NCBI RefSeq assembly: GCF_030913635.1
Contig: NZ_CP133188.1
Location: 744,001 to 808,000, forward strand
Length of the DNA: 64,000 bases
Reading direction: 5' to 3'
From: Sedimentibacter sp. MB35-C1
Lineage (GTDB): Bacteria > Bacillota > Clostridia > Tissierellales > Sedimentibacteraceae
This document shows positions 1 through 8,768 of this stretch, piece after piece (positions within the stretch are counted from its first letter, which is position 1; the number at the start of each line of letters is the position of its first letter). The translations under genes were made by a program, and so were the position numbers. A model generated the notes under the pieces. It worked only from the letters and a program-made list of their open reading frames with translations, was not told the DNA's origin and did not search any database.

Positions 1-1
1 T

Positions 2-631
2 GTTGACTTATATAAGCCGAAAATCGTGATACTCTGCACTCCAAACAACCCTACGGGATATGTTACTTCAAGGGAGGACATTATAAAACTTTTGGACAGT
101 GTAAAAAATTCTCTTGTAATCATAGATGAGGCATATGCAGATTTTTCGGAAATATCGGTAATTGATTTAATAGACAGATATGAAAATTTAGTGGTGATGA
201 GGACATTATCAAAAGCATTCGGACTTGCCGGACTGCGAGTTGGAGCAATGATTGCAAATGCAGAAACCATCAAATATATATGGAAAGTTAAAGTTCCGTA
301 CAATATCAACATATTATCCCAATATGCAGCGGAGATGGCACTAGAAAATATTGACAGGGTCAATGAATATATCAACAGTGTTAGAAATTTGAGAGAAGAG
401 CTTGCGGAATCATTAAGAAGCTTGAATTTTACAGTATATCCGTCCGGTTCAAATTTCTTGTTCGTTAAATCACCTGTGGATAATTTATTTGAAAAACTTA
501 TGGACTGTGGAGTATTAATCAGAAAATTCAATTATAAAAACGGAGTTTTTAATCGTATAACCGTTGGTACTAAAGAAGAAAATTCAATTTTGATAGAAGA
601 AATAAAAAAACTGACAGGAGGAAGCAAATGA
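2..631 (+). CDS. hisC: Histidinol-phosphate aminotransferase, C-terminal part (5' end outside window)
   Basis: PLP-dependent transaminase of histidine biosynthesis, converting imidazole-acetol phosphate to histidinol phosphate with glutamate. The frame is already open at the first bases (VDLYKPKIV), so the gene is cut by the window edge and 209 C-terminal residues remain. Visible class I/II aminotransferase motifs are the substrate/cofactor loop PNNPTG, the DEAY segment, and SKAFGLAGLR, whose lysine forms the Schiff base with PLP. Its TGA overlaps the ATG of hisB in an ATGA junction, consistent with translational coupling in a his operon. An aromatic aminotransferase of the same fold is conceivable, but the his context makes HisC very likely. 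Confidence 0.96.
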   Translation, partial: VDLYKPKIVILCTPNNPTGYVTSREDIIKLLDSVKNSLVIIDEAYADFSEISVIDLIDRYENLVVMRTLSKAFGLAGLRVGAMIANAETIKYIWKVKVPYNINILSQYAAEMALENIDRVNEYINSVRNLREELAESLRSLNFTVYPSGSNFLFVKSPVDNLFEKLMDCGVLIRKFNYKNGVFNRITVGTKEENSILIEEIKKLTGGSK

Positions 632-1206
632 GAAAAGGTTCAATAAAACGCAAAACAAATGAAACAGATATTGAAATAGCGCTTAATATTGACGGCGATG
701 GAACTGCGGAAATTGATACAGGCATAGGATTTTTGGACCACATGCTCACGCTGTTTGCTTTTCACGGAAGCTTTGATCTTAAAATAAAGTGCAAAGGCGA
801 TTTATACGTTGATACTCATCACACCTCAGAAGATATAGGAATTGCTTTGGGGCAGGCTTTTTTAAATGCTCTGGGAGATAAAAAAGGAATTGAAAGGTAC
901 GGGTTTATGTTTGTTCCCATGGATGAAGCAATGGCTAGAGTGGTTGTGGATTTCAGCGGAAGGCCTTACCTTGTGTACAATGTTGCATTTAATAACAGCA
1001 GGTTGGGAACCATGGCTTCAGAAGACTTCAAAGAATTTTTCAGAGGTTTTTCCGGAAATTCGCTGACAACACTGCACATAGAGATGATGTACGGAGAAAA
1101 TGACCATCATATAATTGAGGCCGTATTTAAAGCATTTGGCAGAGCTTTAAAAAAAGCGTCATTTTTAACTTCTGATAAATTGCAGTCAACGAAAGGAGTA
1201 CTATAA
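628..1206 (+). CDS. hisB: Imidazoleglycerol-phosphate dehydratase
   Basis: Cytosolic Mn-dependent dehydratase making imidazole-acetol phosphate, the HisC substrate. At 192 residues it is the usual monofunctional length, without the phosphatase domain fused in enterobacteria. The family's metal-binding repeats are visible: DHMLTLFAFHG near residue 37, HHTSEDIGIALGQA near 64, and DHHIIEAVFKAFGRA near 158. The ATG overlaps hisC by four bases, and the TAA shares one base with the hisH start codon. Assignment is firm from motifs and operon position. Confidence 0.98.
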   Translation: MRKGSIKRKTNETDIEIALNIDGDGTAEIDTGIGFLDHMLTLFAFHGSFDLKIKCKGDLYVDTHHTSEDIGIALGQAFLNALGDKKGIERYGFMFVPMDEAMARVVVDFSGRPYLVYNVAFNNSRLGTMASEDFKEFFRGFSGNSLTTLHIEMMYGENDHHIIEAVFKAFGRALKKASFLTSDKLQSTKGVL

Positions 1207-1811
1207 TGCATGTGATAATAGATTACGGAATGGGAAATCTAGCTTCAGTTCAAAGAGCCTTTGAGAAGCTTGGATTGGATGTAAAAATCAGCAGCAGTGA
1301 GCAAGATATAAGAAATGCAAAATCCCTTATATTACCGGGTGTGGGTGCATTTAGAGATGCAATAAAACTTCTTGATGAATCAAATTTAAGTTCTGTTATT
1401 AAGGAGGAGGTTGCAAAAGGCAAGTATATACTTGGCATATGCCTGGGAATGCAGCTGCTGTATGATAAAGGATATGAATACGGAACATATGATGGATTGG
1501 GATTAATAAGCGGAAGCATACAGTATCTGGATGTAGATTTGAAAATACCCCACATGGGATGGAATAATCTGAAGTTCAATCGTGAGGATCCGGTGCTGAA
1601 ATATATAAATGAGGGTGAGTATGTTTACTTTGTGCACTCCTACTACGCTGTTTCAGATAATTCAGAAGTGCTTGCATATGCCGAATACGGGAAGAAAGTT
1701 CCTGCTATAGTCAGAAACAATAATGTTTTCGGAATACAGTTTCACCCTGAAAAAAGCGGAGAAACAGGTCACAATATTTTGAAGGCATATAAAGAAATAA
1801 TAGAAAATTAA
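1206..1811 (+). CDS. hisH: Imidazole glycerol phosphate synthase, glutaminase subunit
   Basis: Class I glutamine amidotransferase that supplies ammonia to HisF. The 201-residue protein has the full triad: nucleophile Cys79 in GICLGMQ, and His180 and Glu182 in QFHPEKSG. It begins with the typical HisH start MHVIIDYGMGN. The start codon overlaps the last base of hisB, and hisA follows after 16 bases. It should act as a heterodimer with the HisF product encoded two genes downstream. Confidence 0.98.
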   Translation: MHVIIDYGMGNLASVQRAFEKLGLDVKISSSEQDIRNAKSLILPGVGAFRDAIKLLDESNLSSVIKEEVAKGKYILGICLGMQLLYDKGYEYGTYDGLGLISGSIQYLDVDLKIPHMGWNNLKFNREDPVLKYINEGEYVYFVHSYYAVSDNSEVLAYAEYGKKVPAIVRNNNVFGIQFHPEKSGETGHNILKAYKEIIEN

Positions 1812-1827
1812 TGATTGGAGAAAAATT

Positions 1828-2544
1828 ATGATACTATTTCCCGCAATAGATATAAAGGATAATAAATGTGTAAGGCTTACTCAAGGAAAATTCGACATGG
1901 TAAATGTGTATTCGTCAGACCCGGTTGAAATGGCTAAAAAGTGGGAGTCTATGGGAGCCGAATACCTCCATGTTGTGGATTTGGACGGAGCTAAAAATGA
2001 AGGCTTTCAAAACAGAAAATCAATAGAGAAAATTGTTAAATCTGTCAATATCCCAATGCAGACCGGCGGGGGAATCAGAGATGAGGAACGAATTAAAAAT
2101 TTGCTGGATGTGGGCGTGAAAAGAGTGATAGTAGGAACGATGGCAGTAGAAAATCAGCAGCTTTTGACAGAGCTTGCGGCCAAATACAAGGATTATCTAG
2201 CGGTTTCCATAGATGCTTTAAACGGCAAAGTTGCAACTAGAGGGTGGCAGTCCGTAGGAGATATTGACTCTGTGGATATATGCAAATTTTTGGAGTCCAT
2301 AGGAATTAAAACTATAGTCTATACCGATATTTCAAAAGATGGAATGCTTTCAGGACCGAATTTTGGAGTGTATGAAGAGCTATCATCAAAAACAGGTCTG
2401 GACATAATTGCATCCGGCGGAGTCACCACAATTGCTGACATAGAAAAATTAAGCAGCATGAACATGTACGGAGCCATAATAGGAAAGGCACTGTATGATA
2501 ACAGGATGGACTTTGCAGAGGCATTAAAGGCCGTAAACATATAA
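1828..2544 (+). CDS. hisA: Phosphoribosylformimino-5-aminoimidazole carboxamide ribotide isomerase
   Basis: TIM-barrel Amadori isomerase of histidine synthesis, 238 residues, full length. Catalytic Asp8 lies in FPAIDIKD and the second catalytic Asp in VYTDISKDGM. The phosphate-binding loops GGGIR and ASGGV are both present. A GGAG ribosome binding site precedes the ATG. It is closely related to HisF, the next gene, as expected from their shared barrel ancestry. Position and motifs leave little doubt. Confidence 0.98.
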   Translation: MILFPAIDIKDNKCVRLTQGKFDMVNVYSSDPVEMAKKWESMGAEYLHVVDLDGAKNEGFQNRKSIEKIVKSVNIPMQTGGGIRDEERIKNLLDVGVKRVIVGTMAVENQQLLTELAAKYKDYLAVSIDALNGKVATRGWQSVGDIDSVDICKFLESIGIKTIVYTDISKDGMLSGPNFGVYEELSSKTGLDIIASGGVTTIADIEKLSSMNMYGAIIGKALYDNRMDFAEALKAVNI

Positions 2545-2562
2545 CAGAAAGGAGCTATTATT

Positions 2563-3321
2563 ATGCTTGCGAGAAGAATTATTCCCTGTCTGGATGTGCG
2601 AAACGGACGGGTTGTTAAAGGAACGAAGTTTAAAGATATTAAGGATGTAGATGATCCGGCCAGGCTCGGTAAGTTTTACAGTGATTCAGGAGCCGATGAG
2701 CTTGTATTTTATGATATAACCGCATCAAATGAGGAAAGAAAAACATCTCTGGAATTCGTAAAAAAAGTTGCAAATGAAATAAACATCCCTTTTTCTGTGG
2801 GGGGCGGAGTTTCTACCCTTGAAGATTTTAAATATATTTTGAGGAGCGGCGCAGATAAGGTTTCTGTCAACTCATCAGCTGTGAAAAACCCCGAATTAAT
2901 AAAAGAAGCTTCTGAGCGCTTCGGAAATCAGTGCGTTGTCTTATCCATAGATGCGAAAAAGAATGAGGAAGGATCGTGGAGCGTATACGTTAAGGGCGGA
3001 AGAGAGAAAACTTTGCTGGATGCTGTAGAATGGGCAAAAAGAGGAGTGGAGCTTGGAGCCGGTGAAATTGTGGTTAACAGCATTGACGAAGATGGAATGA
3101 AGGGCGGGTATGACCTTGAGCTCTTAAAAAAAATAACAGACGCTGTGAATGTTCCGGTTATTGCTTCCGGAGGAGCGGGAAAGTACGAGCATTTTCTTGA
3201 TGCTGTGAAATATTCAGATGCAGACGGTATATTGGCGGCTTCCGTATTTCATTTCGGTGAAATCAAGATTATGGATTTAAAGAAGTATTTAAGGGAAAAC
3301 GGAGTAGAAATTCGGTTATAA
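2563..3321 (+). CDS. hisF: Imidazole glycerol phosphate synthase, cyclase subunit
   Basis: TIM-barrel cyclase that uses ammonia from HisH to form imidazole glycerol phosphate and AICAR. At 252 residues it is full length. It starts [19 protein letters not shown], with catalytic Asp11. The second catalytic Asp sits in NSIDEDGM, and the phosphate-binding loops [10 protein letters not shown] and [10 protein letters not shown] are intact. A strong AAAGGAG ribosome binding site lies upstream of the ATG. It is spaced normally between hisA and hisIE. Confidence 0.98.
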   Translation: MLARRIIPCLDVRNGRVVKGTKFKDIKDVDDPARLGKFYSDSGADELVFYDITASNEERKTSLEFVKKVANEINIPFSVGGGVSTLEDFKYILRSGADKVSVNSSAVKNPELIKEASERFGNQCVVLSIDAKKNEEGSWSVYVKGGREKTLLDAVEWAKRGVELGAGEIVVNSIDEDGMKGGYDLELLKKITDAVNVPVIASGGAGKYEHFLDAVKYSDADGILAASVFHFGEIKIMDLKKYLRENGVEIRL

Positions 3322-3356
3322 ATAAAAATTAAATTACAAAAATATAAGGTGGAAAA

Positions 3357-3980
3357 ATGGATACAAATAAATTATCAGAAGAAATAAAATTTGACGACAA
3401 CGGTCTAGTAGTAGCTGTAGCACAAGATTATAAAACAAATGAAGTACTTATGGTTGCGTATATGAACAAGGAAGCGCTTGAAATAACATTAAAGGAAAAA
3501 AGAACCTGCTATTATTCCAGAAGCAGGAAAAGCCTCTGGAGAAAGGGAGAAACATCTGGAAACATACAGTATTTGAAGGGCATTTACTACGACTGCGATG
3601 GAGATGCCATTCTCATGAAGGTGGATCAGATTGGAAATGCGTGCCATACAGGTGCGTACTCATGTTTTTTCAATAAAGTTTATGAGGAGAATGTTACAGA
3701 TCAGGCTATTCTAAATAAAGTTTACGGCCAAATAATAAACAGAAGAGATAACCCCAAGGAAGGATCATACACAAACTATCTGTTCGACAAGGGTCTGGAT
3801 AAAATTTTAAAGAAGGTTGGAGAGGAAACCAGCGAGGTAATTATAGGAGCTAAAAATAAAAATAAGGATGAACTTGTTTATGAAATGTGTGACTTAATTT
3901 ATCACTCATTGGTTCTCATGGTTAATGAAGGAGTTGTGATTGACGATTTAAAAAAAGAATTGACGAAAAGACATAAATAA
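3357..3980 (+). CDS. hisI: Bifunctional phosphoribosyl-AMP cyclohydrolase / phosphoribosyl-ATP pyrophosphatase
   Basis: A HisI-HisE fusion of 207 residues covering steps 2 and 3 of histidine synthesis. The N-terminal cyclohydrolase domain (about 1-110) carries the zinc-site signature around [15 protein letters not shown] and the [20 protein letters not shown] segment. The C-terminal pyrophosphatase domain (about 115-207) has the [12 protein letters not shown] and YEMCDLIYH metal-binding helices. It is the last gene of the his operon. No clear intrinsic terminator follows, and a candidate promoter for the next gene lies about 30 bases downstream. Confidence 0.97.
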   Translation: MDTNKLSEEIKFDDNGLVVAVAQDYKTNEVLMVAYMNKEALEITLKEKRTCYYSRSRKSLWRKGETSGNIQYLKGIYYDCDGDAILMKVDQIGNACHTGAYSCFFNKVYEENVTDQAILNKVYGQIINRRDNPKEGSYTNYLFDKGLDKILKKVGEETSEVIIGAKNKNKDELVYEMCDLIYHSLVLMVNEGVVIDDLKKELTKRHK

Positions 3981-4007
3981 TATTATATGAATTACAAATT
4001 TAATTAT

Positions 4008-4036
4008 TTGACTCTTTAATTTATTTGATATAGAAT
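4008..4036 (+). promoter_or_regulatory. Candidate sigma-A promoter for the DUF1538/P-II operon
   Basis: TTGACT (4008-4013), a 17-base spacer and TAGAAT (4031-4036) lie about 50 bases upstream of the TTG start of the DUF1538 gene. Spacing is ideal and the -35 has five of six consensus bases. The reading is from sequence only. A TATAAT at 4037-4042 is too far from this -35. Confidence 0.5.
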
Positions 4037-4085
4037 TATAATTAATAACAGACTTACGTTTTTGAAACTTAAAGGGGGAAGATAA

Positions 4086-5615
4086 TTGAACAGAAATCTT
4101 TTAGAAAAAATTAAAGAATCTCTGTCTTCGGTGCTTCCGATAACGGCTATTGTTATAATACTGCATTTTGCATTGTCACCCATGCCAAGAGGATTGCTTA
4201 TTTTGTTTGCCATAGGTTCAATTATGCTGATTTTTGGTATGGGTCTTTTTACCCTTGGAGCTGATGTTTCCATGATGCCAATGGGAGAAAGAATAGGAGC
4301 GGAACTTACAAAGTCGCGAAAGCTTTTTTTACTTATTATTATAAGCTTTTTTATGGGATTCATGATTACTGTGGCCGAGCCTGATCTTCAGATTCTTGCC
4401 GAGCAGGTTCATTCCATTCCCAATATGGTAATTATAGGCACAGTTGCTTTGGGAGTAGGGATATTTTTAGTTATTGCAATTCTCAGAATAGTTTTTCAAA
4501 TAAAGTTGTCTTATATTTTAATAGTTTTTTATGCAATAGCTTTTATTCTTGCATATTTTGCACCTAATGATTTTGTACCGGTTGCCTTTGATTCGGGAGG
4601 AGTGACTACGGGACCTATAACCGTACCTTTTATAATGTCTCTCGGCCTTGGTGTTGCAGCGGTTCGTGGAGGAATAAGCGCTCACGATGACAGCTTCGGT
4701 CTTGTAGCCCTTTGCTCTGTTGGACCTATTCTGTCTGTATTAGTTCTTGGCTTGGTCTACAATTCATCAGGGAGCTATACGGAAGTAGTTGTTAAGGATG
4801 TAAACAGTTTAAGAGAGGCTTTGGAAGCATTTGCACATGCTTTTCCCGAATATTCCAAAGAAGTTGCAGTAGCACTTGTACCTATAGTAGTAGCTTTTAG
4901 TATCTTTCAGCTAATATTCTTGAAGCTTCCAAAAAGTCAGTTGATTAAAATGACCGTAGGTATCGTATATACATATATAGGGCTTGTAATATTCTTAACA
5001 GGGGTAAATGTTGGATTCCTGCCCGCAGGAAATTATCTGGGCAGTGCGCTTGGGGCTATGGATAACAACTGGATCATTATTCCCATAGGAATAGTAATCG
5101 GATTCTTTATTGTTGCGGCTGAACCTGCAGTTCATGTGCTTAACAAGCAGGTTGAAGACGTAACGGGAGGAGCCATATCTAAAAAAGTCATGCTGTTTTC
5201 CTTATCAATCGGTGTTGGTATATCAATGGGCATAGCAATGCTGAGGGTTATAGAAGGAATAAGCATCTGGAATTTTATAATACCGGGATATGCAGCTGCT
5301 TTAATTCTTACTCTTATTGTGCCGCCTATTTTTACGGGAATTGCCTTTGATTCAGGAGGCGTTGCATCAGGTCCTATGACGGCCACGTTTATGCTTCCTT
5401 TTGCAATGGGAGCATCCAAGGCATCAGGAGGTAATGTTCTTACCGATGCATTCGGACTTGTGGCCATGGTGGCAATGACACCGCTGATAACGATTCAGAT
5501 ATTAGGTGTTATTTATAAAATAAAAATGAACAGAAATAAACGAGCAGAAGAAGAAATAATAGAAACAGCAGAAGCCGATTCTGATATCATCGACTTTGAA
5601 GGAGGTGCAGAGTAG
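4086..5615 (+). CDS. DUF1538 family polytopic membrane protein, presumed transporter
   Basis: A 509-residue integral membrane protein with at least ten hydrophobic segments. It is internally duplicated: VAEPDLQ...QV near residue 96 recurs as AAEPAVH...QV near 344, and FDSGGV..GP.T..F at 168 recurs at 421, a period of about 250 residues. Such duplication is typical of transporters with two pseudo-symmetric halves. I recognise the family as DUF1538, whose substrate is not known to me. The start is TTG, chosen because GGGGGAAG sits six bases upstream. The stop overlaps the GTG of the first of two P-II-like genes, so the three form an operon and the small proteins probably regulate this channel. 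The acidic C-terminal tail (about 485-509) is cytosolic-looking and a possible docking site. Confidence 0.85.
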   Translation: MNRNLLEKIKESLSSVLPITAIVIILHFALSPMPRGLLILFAIGSIMLIFGMGLFTLGADVSMMPMGERIGAELTKSRKLFLLIIISFFMGFMITVAEPDLQILAEQVHSIPNMVIIGTVALGVGIFLVIAILRIVFQIKLSYILIVFYAIAFILAYFAPNDFVPVAFDSGGVTTGPITVPFIMSLGLGVAAVRGGISAHDDSFGLVALCSVGPILSVLVLGLVYNSSGSYTEVVVKDVNSLREALEAFAHAFPEYSKEVAVALVPIVVAFSIFQLIFLKLPKSQLIKMTVGIVYTYIGLVIFLTGVNVGFLPAGNYLGSALGAMDNNWIIIPIGIVIGFFIVAAEPAVHVLNKQVEDVTGGAISKKVMLFSLSIGVGISMGIAMLRVIEGISIWNFIIPGYAAALILTLIVPPIFTGIAFDSGGVASGPMTATFMLPFAMGASKASGGNVLTDAFGLVAMVAMTPLITIQILGVIYKIKMNRNKRAEEEIIETAEADSDIIDFEGGAE

Positions 5616-5977
5616 TGGAGGATAAATGTGTGCCCGGCAAAATTAAGACACTTGTTACGATAATTGACAGAGGTAAGGGCGAAAAGCTTGCGGAGTTATT
5701 CAGAGAAAATAAAGTTGCATATAATATGATGCTTTTGGGTAAGGGGACAGCAAAATCTGAAATGCTTGACTACCTTGGCCTGGGGCGTACTGAAAAGGAT
5801 ATAATTATATCTGTGGGCAACGAAGAAAACATCAAAATTATATTGAACAAGCTAAAAGAAAAATTTAATCTGAGCGAACCGGGAAACGGCATAGCTTTTA
5901 CGATACCTGTAAGCAGTATAGACAGTGCTCTGGCTTTAGAGTATATCTGCAGTCTTGCAGATAATAGAAAGGAGTAG
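5615..5977 (+). CDS. P-II-like regulatory protein, first copy
   Basis: A 120-residue protein with the beta-alpha-beta ferredoxin-like pattern of the GlnB/GlnK family. A first strand KTLVTIIDRGKGEKL is followed by a glycine-rich loop (LLGKGTAKSE) where P-II proteins carry the T-loop, and GNGIAFTIPVSSID matches the GKIFVLPVE C-terminal block. The canonical uridylylation tyrosine context is not recognisable, so modification by GlnD is unlikely. GTG start overlapping the DUF1538 stop by one base, with GGAGGTG upstream. Probably senses a small molecule and binds the adjacent membrane protein, by analogy with GlnK-AmtB; the ligand is unknown. Confidence 0.8.
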   Translation: MEDKCVPGKIKTLVTIIDRGKGEKLAELFRENKVAYNMMLLGKGTAKSEMLDYLGLGRTEKDIIISVGNEENIKIILNKLKEKFNLSEPGNGIAFTIPVSSIDSALALEYICSLADNRKE

Positions 5978-5981
5978 GTAT

Positions 5982-6344
5982 ATGGCAGATAGAACAGATG
6001 CATATATAGATTTTGATTTGATAATTACAGTTGTTAACAGAGGGTTTGACGACGTTGTAATGGATGCTGCAAGGGAGGCCGGTGCAACCGGAGGAACAGT
6101 TCTTAATGCAAGAGGAACCGGAATCCATGAAGCAGAAAAGTTTTTCGGAATTTCCATACATCCCGAAAAAGATGTAATTCTCATACTCACAAAGCGCGAA
6201 GATAAAAAACAAATAATGCATGCCATAAGAAATAAAGCAGGGCTTAACAGAGAAGGAAAGGGTTTGTCATTTTCAATACCTGTTGAGGAAGTATGCGGCA
6301 TTGTCCATATGAATGTTGATTTTAAAGATAAAAATGAAGATTAA
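5982..6344 (+). CDS. P-II-like regulatory protein, second copy
   Basis: Second P-II-like protein, 120 residues from the ATG at 5982. This start is preferred over an in-frame upstream start because AAAGGAG lies eight bases before it. The fold signature is clearer than in the first copy: DLIITVVNRGFDDVVMDAAREAGATGGTV matches the P-II N-terminal half, GTGIHEAEKFFG occupies the T-loop region, and GLSFSIPVEEV matches the GKIFVLPVEEV block. The two copies are divergent, so they are old paralogues that may form heterotrimers. A hairpin terminator follows. Confidence 0.85.
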   Translation: MADRTDAYIDFDLIITVVNRGFDDVVMDAAREAGATGGTVLNARGTGIHEAEKFFGISIHPEKDVILILTKREDKKQIMHAIRNKAGLNREGKGLSFSIPVEEVCGIVHMNVDFKDKNED

Positions 6345-6376
6345 TTATATAGTGATATTTATAGTTTATAAGGGAC

Positions 6377-6409
6377 AAAGAGTTGCCGATGGCAGCTCTT
6401 TTTAATTTT
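6377..6409 (+). terminator. Intrinsic terminator after the DUF1538/P-II operon
   Basis: Stem AAAGAGTTGCC / GGCAGCTCTTT (6377-6387 with 6391-6401, one G-T pair), three-base loop, then a T-rich tract. It ends the 4086-6344 operon. Confidence 0.85.
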
Positions 6410-6536
6410 TTATAAGTGGATTGCTATTTTTTAGTTTCAATTAAGAAATTAATGGTAATATATAAATGTAGAAAGGTACTAATTATTAAAATTTGTTTTA
6501 TAAAAAATTATAAATAAATTTTAAAGATTTGAAAAA

Positions 6537-6556
6537 TATCACATTTCTATCACATT
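6537..6556 (+). promoter_or_regulatory. Tandem TATCACATT repeats upstream of htrA
   Basis: TATCACATT occurs at 6537-6545 and again at 6548-6556, an 11-bp period, in the otherwise featureless 274-base gap before htrA. Direct repeats one helical turn apart are typical binding sites for OmpR/PhoB-type response regulators. A related pair sits before the kinase/regulator operon at 12833-12852. A -10-like TAAATA follows at 6571-6576. Confidence 0.55.
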
Positions 6557-6618
6557 AAATGGGTAAATTCTAAATATGAAATCAATAATATATATTAAAA
6601 GTATGGGAGGAAAATATT

Positions 6619-7866
6619 ATGGATGATGAAAGAAACTTATTCAATGAAAATAGCAGTTATGATAACAAGGAATATAACAGTAATGAGAACGGAATTAATT
6701 TTGTAATACCGTCTCCGGAAGAACCTAAAAAGAAAAAAAGAAAGAAAAATTTGTTTTTTAGGTATGTGGCTGTGGCGTTGGTTGCCGCTCTTATAGGAGG
6801 TCTGGCCGGAGGATATGGAGGCTATATGGCAGCAAGCAAGTTAAGCCCGGAAAGCAGCGTTACTTCGGCTTTGACTGCTCAGGATGTTAACATAAACCTT
6901 ACTGATGATGTATACTTTGCGGTTGCGGTTGCGGAAAAAGCTCAGAAAACAGTTGTGGGAATTACAACAGATGTTGTCAAACAATATGACACTTTCTTTG
7001 GTCCTCAGACCCAGAAAGGGCAGAGCATGGGCTCAGGTTTCATAGTTGATTCCAACGGATATATTGTGACAAACTCTCATGTAATCGGAGACGGAGAATA
7101 TGAAAGTATAACAGTCTCACTGATAGACGGAACTACTGAGGTAGGAGAGGTTCTGTGGTATGATACCGCGCTGGATTTGGCAGTAGTAAAAATTAACAGA
7201 ACAGGCCTTCCGACTGTTGATTTGGGAGATTCCGAAGTTCTTAAGATAGGAGAGCCGGTTGTAGCCATAGGTAATCCGATGACTTTGGATCTTGAAAGAA
7301 CAGTTACACAGGGTATTGTGAGCGGGCTGGACAGATCAATACAGTTTGAAAACGGAATAGTAATTGAGCCTTTGATTCAAACAGATGCATCAATAAATTC
7401 CGGCAACAGCGGCGGTCCATTGTTTAATGCCGAAGGTGAAGTAGTTGGAATCAATACGGCTAAGATGAGCACGGCAGAGGGACTTGGATTTTCAATTCCT
7501 ATCAATATTGCTAAGCCAATAGTAGAGCAGATAATTAAGGACGGCAAGCTTTCCGCGGTATATATAGGTATTACTGGAGTAGATGTGGAAACATATGAGA
7601 CAGCTTTAGGAATTGATGTTTCAGCAGATTACGGAGTTGTTGTAATTGAGACAATGGGCAATTCTCCGGCATCAGAAGCAGGAATTGAATCAGGCGATGT
7701 TATTACTGCAATAGACGGTGATAAGATAGAAAGCATGTCCGACTTAAAGAGAAATTTATATGAATACAAAGAAAATGACAAGACGGAAATTACATTAATC
7801 AGAAACGGGCAGGAACAAAAGGTAACAATGACTTTAAAGGAAAAGCCCGAAAATTTCAATAATTAA
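6619..7866 (+). CDS. htrA: Membrane-anchored HtrA/DegP-type serine protease with PDZ domain
   Basis: A 415-residue S1C-family protease for quality control of exported proteins. Order: acidic then lysine-rich cytosolic N-terminus (1-46), one membrane segment (47-71), trypsin-like domain with triad His154 (TNSHVIG), Asp186 (LDLAVVKI) and Ser264 (GNSGGPL), then one PDZ domain (about 310-405). This is the usual layout of Firmicute HtrA/YkdA/YyxA proteins, which sit outside the membrane tethered by their N-terminus. The ribosome binding site is GGGAGG. Upstream TATCACATT repeats suggest control by an OmpR-type regulator, possibly the pair encoded at 10622-12782. A perfect bidirectional hairpin separates it from the convergent znu operon. 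Confidence 0.95.
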   Translation: MDDERNLFNENSSYDNKEYNSNENGINFVIPSPEEPKKKKRKKNLFFRYVAVALVAALIGGLAGGYGGYMAASKLSPESSVTSALTAQDVNINLTDDVYFAVAVAEKAQKTVVGITTDVVKQYDTFFGPQTQKGQSMGSGFIVDSNGYIVTNSHVIGDGEYESITVSLIDGTTEVGEVLWYDTALDLAVVKINRTGLPTVDLGDSEVLKIGEPVVAIGNPMTLDLERTVTQGIVSGLDRSIQFENGIVIEPLIQTDASINSGNSGGPLFNAEGEVVGINTAKMSTAEGLGFSIPINIAKPIVEQIIKDGKLSAVYIGITGVDVETYETALGIDVSADYGVVVIETMGNSPASEAGIESGDVITAIDGDKIESMSDLKRNLYEYKENDKTEITLIRNGQEQKVTMTLKEKPENFNN

Positions 7867-7882
7867 TTTAAACTCTCCAAAT

Positions 7883-7913
7883 AAAAAACAGGAAACTGAG
7901 TTTCCTGTTTTTT
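7883..7913. terminator. Bidirectional intrinsic terminator between htrA and znuB
   Basis: Perfect 14-bp stem AAAAAACAGGAAAC (7883-7896) / GTTTCCTGTTTTTT (7900-7913) with a three-base loop. A-runs and T-runs on both sides let it work for both convergent operons. Confidence 0.92.
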
Positions 7914-7925
7914 GCTGTAAAGAGT

Positions 7926-8768
7926 TTAATTAAAATGACGAATTTTTTTGCAATGCCTGAGGCCTGCTGTAAGGCTTTTTGCGCTTAAAATCAGGACAAG
8001 GCATACGACACCTATAAGAACAATGGTTCCTCCCGGCTTAAGCCTTTGGTAATAGGCGGTATAAAGTCCTGCCATCATAAAAAAAACCGCAAAGCAAATG
8101 GAATATATAACAGTTTGCTTGTAGCTTTTACCAAACTGCATAGCGCATGCCACAGGTATTACCATTAGAGATGATACTATAAGAGCACCTACGGTACGCG
8201 CGGCAACAGATACGGTTACGGCTGTAAGTATTGTAAAAATAAAGTTTATGGTTTTTACAGGTATGCCTGCAAGACGTGCCGATCTTTCATCAAAAGCAAT
8301 ATAAAACAGCTCCTTGTACAGAAGGAAAAATGATAAAATTACTGCACAGCTTATAATAATTACCAATATCATTTCAAAGTCGCTGATGGCAACTATGCTG
8401 CCAAACAGGAAGCTGTTAAAATTAGCCGAGCTTTTCACAAAGCCTGATAAAACGCCAGCAAGACCTATACCTGCTGACATTATAATTGCTATGGACATTT
8501 CGGCATATTTAGGGATTTTCTTTCGTATTGCTTCTATACTCAGCGCAGCAATTATGCAGGCAAGCAGGGAACCAAGAATGGGATTTATACTCATTACCAG
8601 ACCTGCGGACACACCGGCTAGAGACGTGTGTGACAGCGCATCTCCAATCATGGAAAGACGTTTAAACACTACGATTATACCCACGCATGGTGTAATGACG
8701 GCAAGAAGTATTCCAACAACAAATGCACGTCTCATAAATTCATATTCTAAAATTGCTGCCATTTCCAT
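7926..8768 (-). CDS. znuB: Zinc/manganese-type ABC transporter permease
   Basis: ABC-3 family permease, about 280 residues with roughly eight membrane helices. Family-typical segments are visible, including GDALSHTSLAGV near the N-terminus and the long ARTVGALIVSSLMVIPVA stretch. I chose the ATG at 8768 (MEMAAILEYEF) because AAAGG lies five bases upstream; an in-frame start at 8852 has no such site. The gene then overlaps the ATPase gene by 29 bases, which suggests coupled synthesis. With the His-rich binding protein upstream, zinc is the likeliest substrate, but Mn cannot be excluded. Confidence 0.9.
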   Translation of the reverse strand: MEMAAILEYEFMRRAFVVGILLAVITPCVGIIVVFKRLSMIGDALSHTSLAGVSAGLVMSINPILGSLLACIIAALSIEAIRKKIPKYAEMSIAIIMSAGIGLAGVLSGFVKSSANFNSFLFGSIVAISDFEMILVIIISCAVILSFFLLYKELFYIAFDERSARLAGIPVKTINFIFTILTAVTVSVAARTVGALIVSSLMVIPVACAMQFGKSYKQTVIYSICFAVFFMMAGLYTAYYQRLKPGGTIVLIGVVCLVLILSAKSLTAGLRHCKKIRHFN

